This document shows, piece after piece, positions 61,938 to 64,000 of a stretch of 64,000 bases of DNA. Both the position numbers and the translations under genes were made by a program. Under the pieces are notes generated by a model that made no database searches, was not told the DNA's origin, and saw nothing but the letters and a program-made list of their open reading frames with translations. The first letter of the stretch is position 1; every line of letters begins with the position of its first letter. The DNA is from Sacculina carcini (taxonomy: Eukaryota; Arthropoda; Thecostraca; Sacculinidae), in contig OU696593.1 of assembly GCA_916048095.2 (NCBI GenBank), forward strand, positions 650,001-714,000, in the 5' to 3' direction.

Positions 61938-62110
61938 TAATTATTATTGTTAATTACAGGTAAAAACAGTAGCATGGGGGAAGAGTGCAAGTGTACTATT
62001 ACTACCCTGCGGTGACCCCATGTGTACTGGAAACTAACCAAAAGATGTACAGAGAGAAAGAGAGTTTGAAAAGAAAAGGTTTTAGTCAGGAAGAAGTAGA
62101 GGAAATAAAC
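61938..62110 (-). mobile_element. Retroposon tail, dispersed family A, copy 5
   Basis: Contains CAGTAGCATGGGGGAAGAGT, CTATTACTACCCTGCGGTGA and AGAGAGAAAGAGAGTTTGAA. About 240 bp from copy 4. Confidence 0.72.
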
Positions 62111-62156
62111 GATGAATCAAATTAACTTATTAAATAAGACAGCTAAATAAGATATA

Positions 62157-63748
62157 TCACGTGTCACACCTGGTATCACATAGCGGTGACAGGTCAGCTC
62201 TGTTCATTGTGGCCAGGGTCAGTTTCAAGGTCGACCAGATATTGTTCGACATGACCCCGGAGGTCAACGACCTCGCTTCACCTGCCAGTTGACCCAGTTT
62301 CTCGCGAGCTCTGCCCTGATGTTGTAGAGCCGTGAGAAAATGCTCCACCGCCTCCCTATCACAACACAGTCATCATGTTTCATGTTTGTGTCAGTGTGTT
62401 TGTGTGTCAGTGTGTTTGTGTGTCAGTGTGTTTGTGTGTCAGTGTGTGTTGTGTGTCAGTGTGTTTGTGTGTGTTTGTGTGTGTGTGTTTGTGTGTCAGT
62501 GTGTTTGTGTGTTTGTGTGTCAGTGTGTTTGTGTATCAGTGTGTTTGTGTGTCAGTGTGTTTGTGTGTCAGTGTGTTTGTGTGTCAGTGTGTTTGTGTGT
62601 CAGTGTGTTTGTGTGTGTGTGTACATTGACGGACTCATAGTGTATCACACACACACAACACACGCACGAAATACACAGACACACTCACACATACACTGAC
62701 ACACACACACATACACTGACACACTGACACACACACATACACTGACACACTGACACACACAAGACACACACACACACACTGATACACACACACACACACT
62801 GACACACAACATACGGCTGTACGTGGTGTATAATTCAGCATACGAGTATATAACAGCACACGAACATTAATGCATACACAATACATGAATATTTACAATT
62901 AACACTATCAATACGAGATATTAGCAGCAATTGTAAGGCGATTTTACATAGTAATTGAAATATAATGACACACTGAGAACAAATGACTGAAATTTGTCAA
63001 TAAAAATAGAAAATTAATTAGCTTAAATACACATGATCAGCGAGTAAAATATACACACATAAAACTAGCTTGGTACAAAAACAAAGCTAATATAAGCGTT
63101 GTATTATAGACGAAACACAAGTATGTTGGTGAATTATGATAGTATATTGCTGAATAATCTCACTGTGAGGCGTTTAATGCGCGACAGCTGATACCCAGGT
63201 TGAACCTAGCTCGCACCAGACCGGGACTCATAGACAATGCTCGGTGATAAGCGCTGACAGCACGCGCAGGATGACCACTGTTAGCAAGTGTTGCACCCAA
63301 CTTGTTCCATAACTGCGCACTCTTTAACCATACACAAACATATACACAAACATATACAAATACACAAACATATACAAATACACAAATTATTATAGCAGTT
63401 TGAGGCGCCTCAAACATCGGTGCACGTGTTTAATTAAACTTGTTTGTATGAGTCAAGTTGATGTCACATATAAAACAGTAAGGAAAGTGAGTGTGACAGT
63501 GAGGAGAGAGTGATGAGAGTGAGAGGGTGTGACAGTGAGGAGAGAGTGTGACAGTGATGATAGAGAGAGGGTGTGAGATTACCTGAGGTTGAGCTGCGAC
63601 TGCAGTTGAGAAACAATCCACCGCCTTGTTATAATCAGCTTGCATATGATACAATGTGCCCAGTGCACATTGAACGTCAACATCTGCCACCAGGGGGCGC
63701 TGGCGTGCAGCAGCTAGAAACTCTGACGTCACAGCGTCAAATAACACA
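62157..63748 (-). CDS. PEX5: Peroxisomal targeting signal 1 receptor, C-terminal part
   Basis: Three exons on the minus strand, 63748-63583, 63321-63164 and 62355-62157, with matching phases (about 174 residues). They encode the last TPR repeats of PEX5: [57 protein letters not shown], then the C-terminal helical bundle with [13 protein letters not shown]. These TPRs form the pocket that binds the C-terminal SKL-type signal of peroxisomal matrix proteins; the asparagines in [10 protein letters not shown] and RFNLGIS lie where the family contacts the cargo. The N-terminal half (Pex14-binding WxxxF motifs, earlier TPRs) lies beyond 64000. The exact start of the 63748 exon rests on a TTAG acceptor after a (TG)n tract. 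Confidence 0.93.
62388..62812. repeat. TGTCAG/TTTG and CACTGACA minisatellites in a PEX5 intron
   Basis: First a TGTGTTTGTGTGTCAG array (62388-62625), then CACTGACA-type units in the opposite orientation (62650-62812), giving a loose inverted pair. Confidence 0.88.
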
Positions 63749-64000
63749 CTAACACACACACACACACACAGATAGTAGAACACTCACAAACACGCTGTAA
63801 TAACGCAGGATCTGTATCAAACACTGCACGAGAAAATTCAACTAATAAACACATTCATTAATATGTCGATATTTTCGTCTTGGCCAAATACACACACAAA
63901 GACAATTTTCACGCTAAAATTTCCCCATTCCATTGGAAATACTCAAATAATCACTGACACACATACTGACACACACACTAACACACATACATACACACAC

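Larger units (their letters stand above)
61010..62156. other. Convergent 3' region between SF3B4 and PEX5
   Basis: SF3B4 3' UTR side, then a GTTAGTGTGTG-rich simple region (61185-61510), then two family A retroposon tails. No clear AATAAA was found for SF3B4, and no TTTATT for PEX5. Confidence 0.5.

Noticed and set aside
63784-63826. Further PEX5 exon (reads like TDPALLQR)
   Set aside because: It would leave an intron of only about 39 bp and the phase does not fit the next exon.

Overview
The window is nuclear DNA of an animal, most likely a marine invertebrate; I cannot fix the phylum. Evidence: multi-exon genes with GT-AG introns and clear metazoan orthologs (a type XV/XVIII collagen with endostatin, a TP53INP protein, IP6K, mitochondrial GATB, an MFSD8-like transporter, SF3B4, PEX5), several transposon families, and a very high load of (CA)n/(GT)n microsatellites and minisatellites. 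Nothing is prokaryotic.

Layout. Minus strand: a TP53INP-like gene (1237-2646), an inositol hexakisphosphate kinase (6711-8851, six exons, complete at 440 codons) and GATB/PET112 (10204-15668, ten exons, true N-terminus not found). A repeat-rich gene-poor stretch follows (15.7-25.1 kb) with a SINE, two pure minisatellites and a weak candidate gene. Plus strand: an intronless MFSD8-like transporter (25195-27111), the collagen XV/XVIII gene (29051-53731, about 27 exons; laminin-G/TSPN domain, interrupted triple helix, trimerisation segment, endostatin) and the spliceosomal protein SF3B4 (56080-61009, eight exons, complete at 402 aa). Minus strand again: the C-terminal TPR part of the peroxisomal import receptor PEX5 (62157-63748), whose 5' part lies beyond the window. 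SF3B4 and PEX5 converge; GATB and the transporter diverge.

The genes do not form a pathway; they are ordinary housekeeping and matrix genes. The remarkable part is the intronic and intergenic DNA. Many 3' splice sites lack a normal polypyrimidine tract and are preceded on the sense strand by (UG)n. Some introns consist largely of tandem arrays whose unit resembles such an acceptor; the clearest is GATB intron 8, about 45 units running up to the real acceptor. SF3B4 intron 2 is a 12-bp-unit minisatellite that is stop-free, a multiple of three and in frame with both flanking exons. Two introns use GC donors. Two hAT-type DNA elements have exact 8-bp target-site duplications, one with a second element nested inside. 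Three families of dispersed retroelement or unknown repeats recur, and the palindrome CACGTG is about four times more frequent than random expectation.
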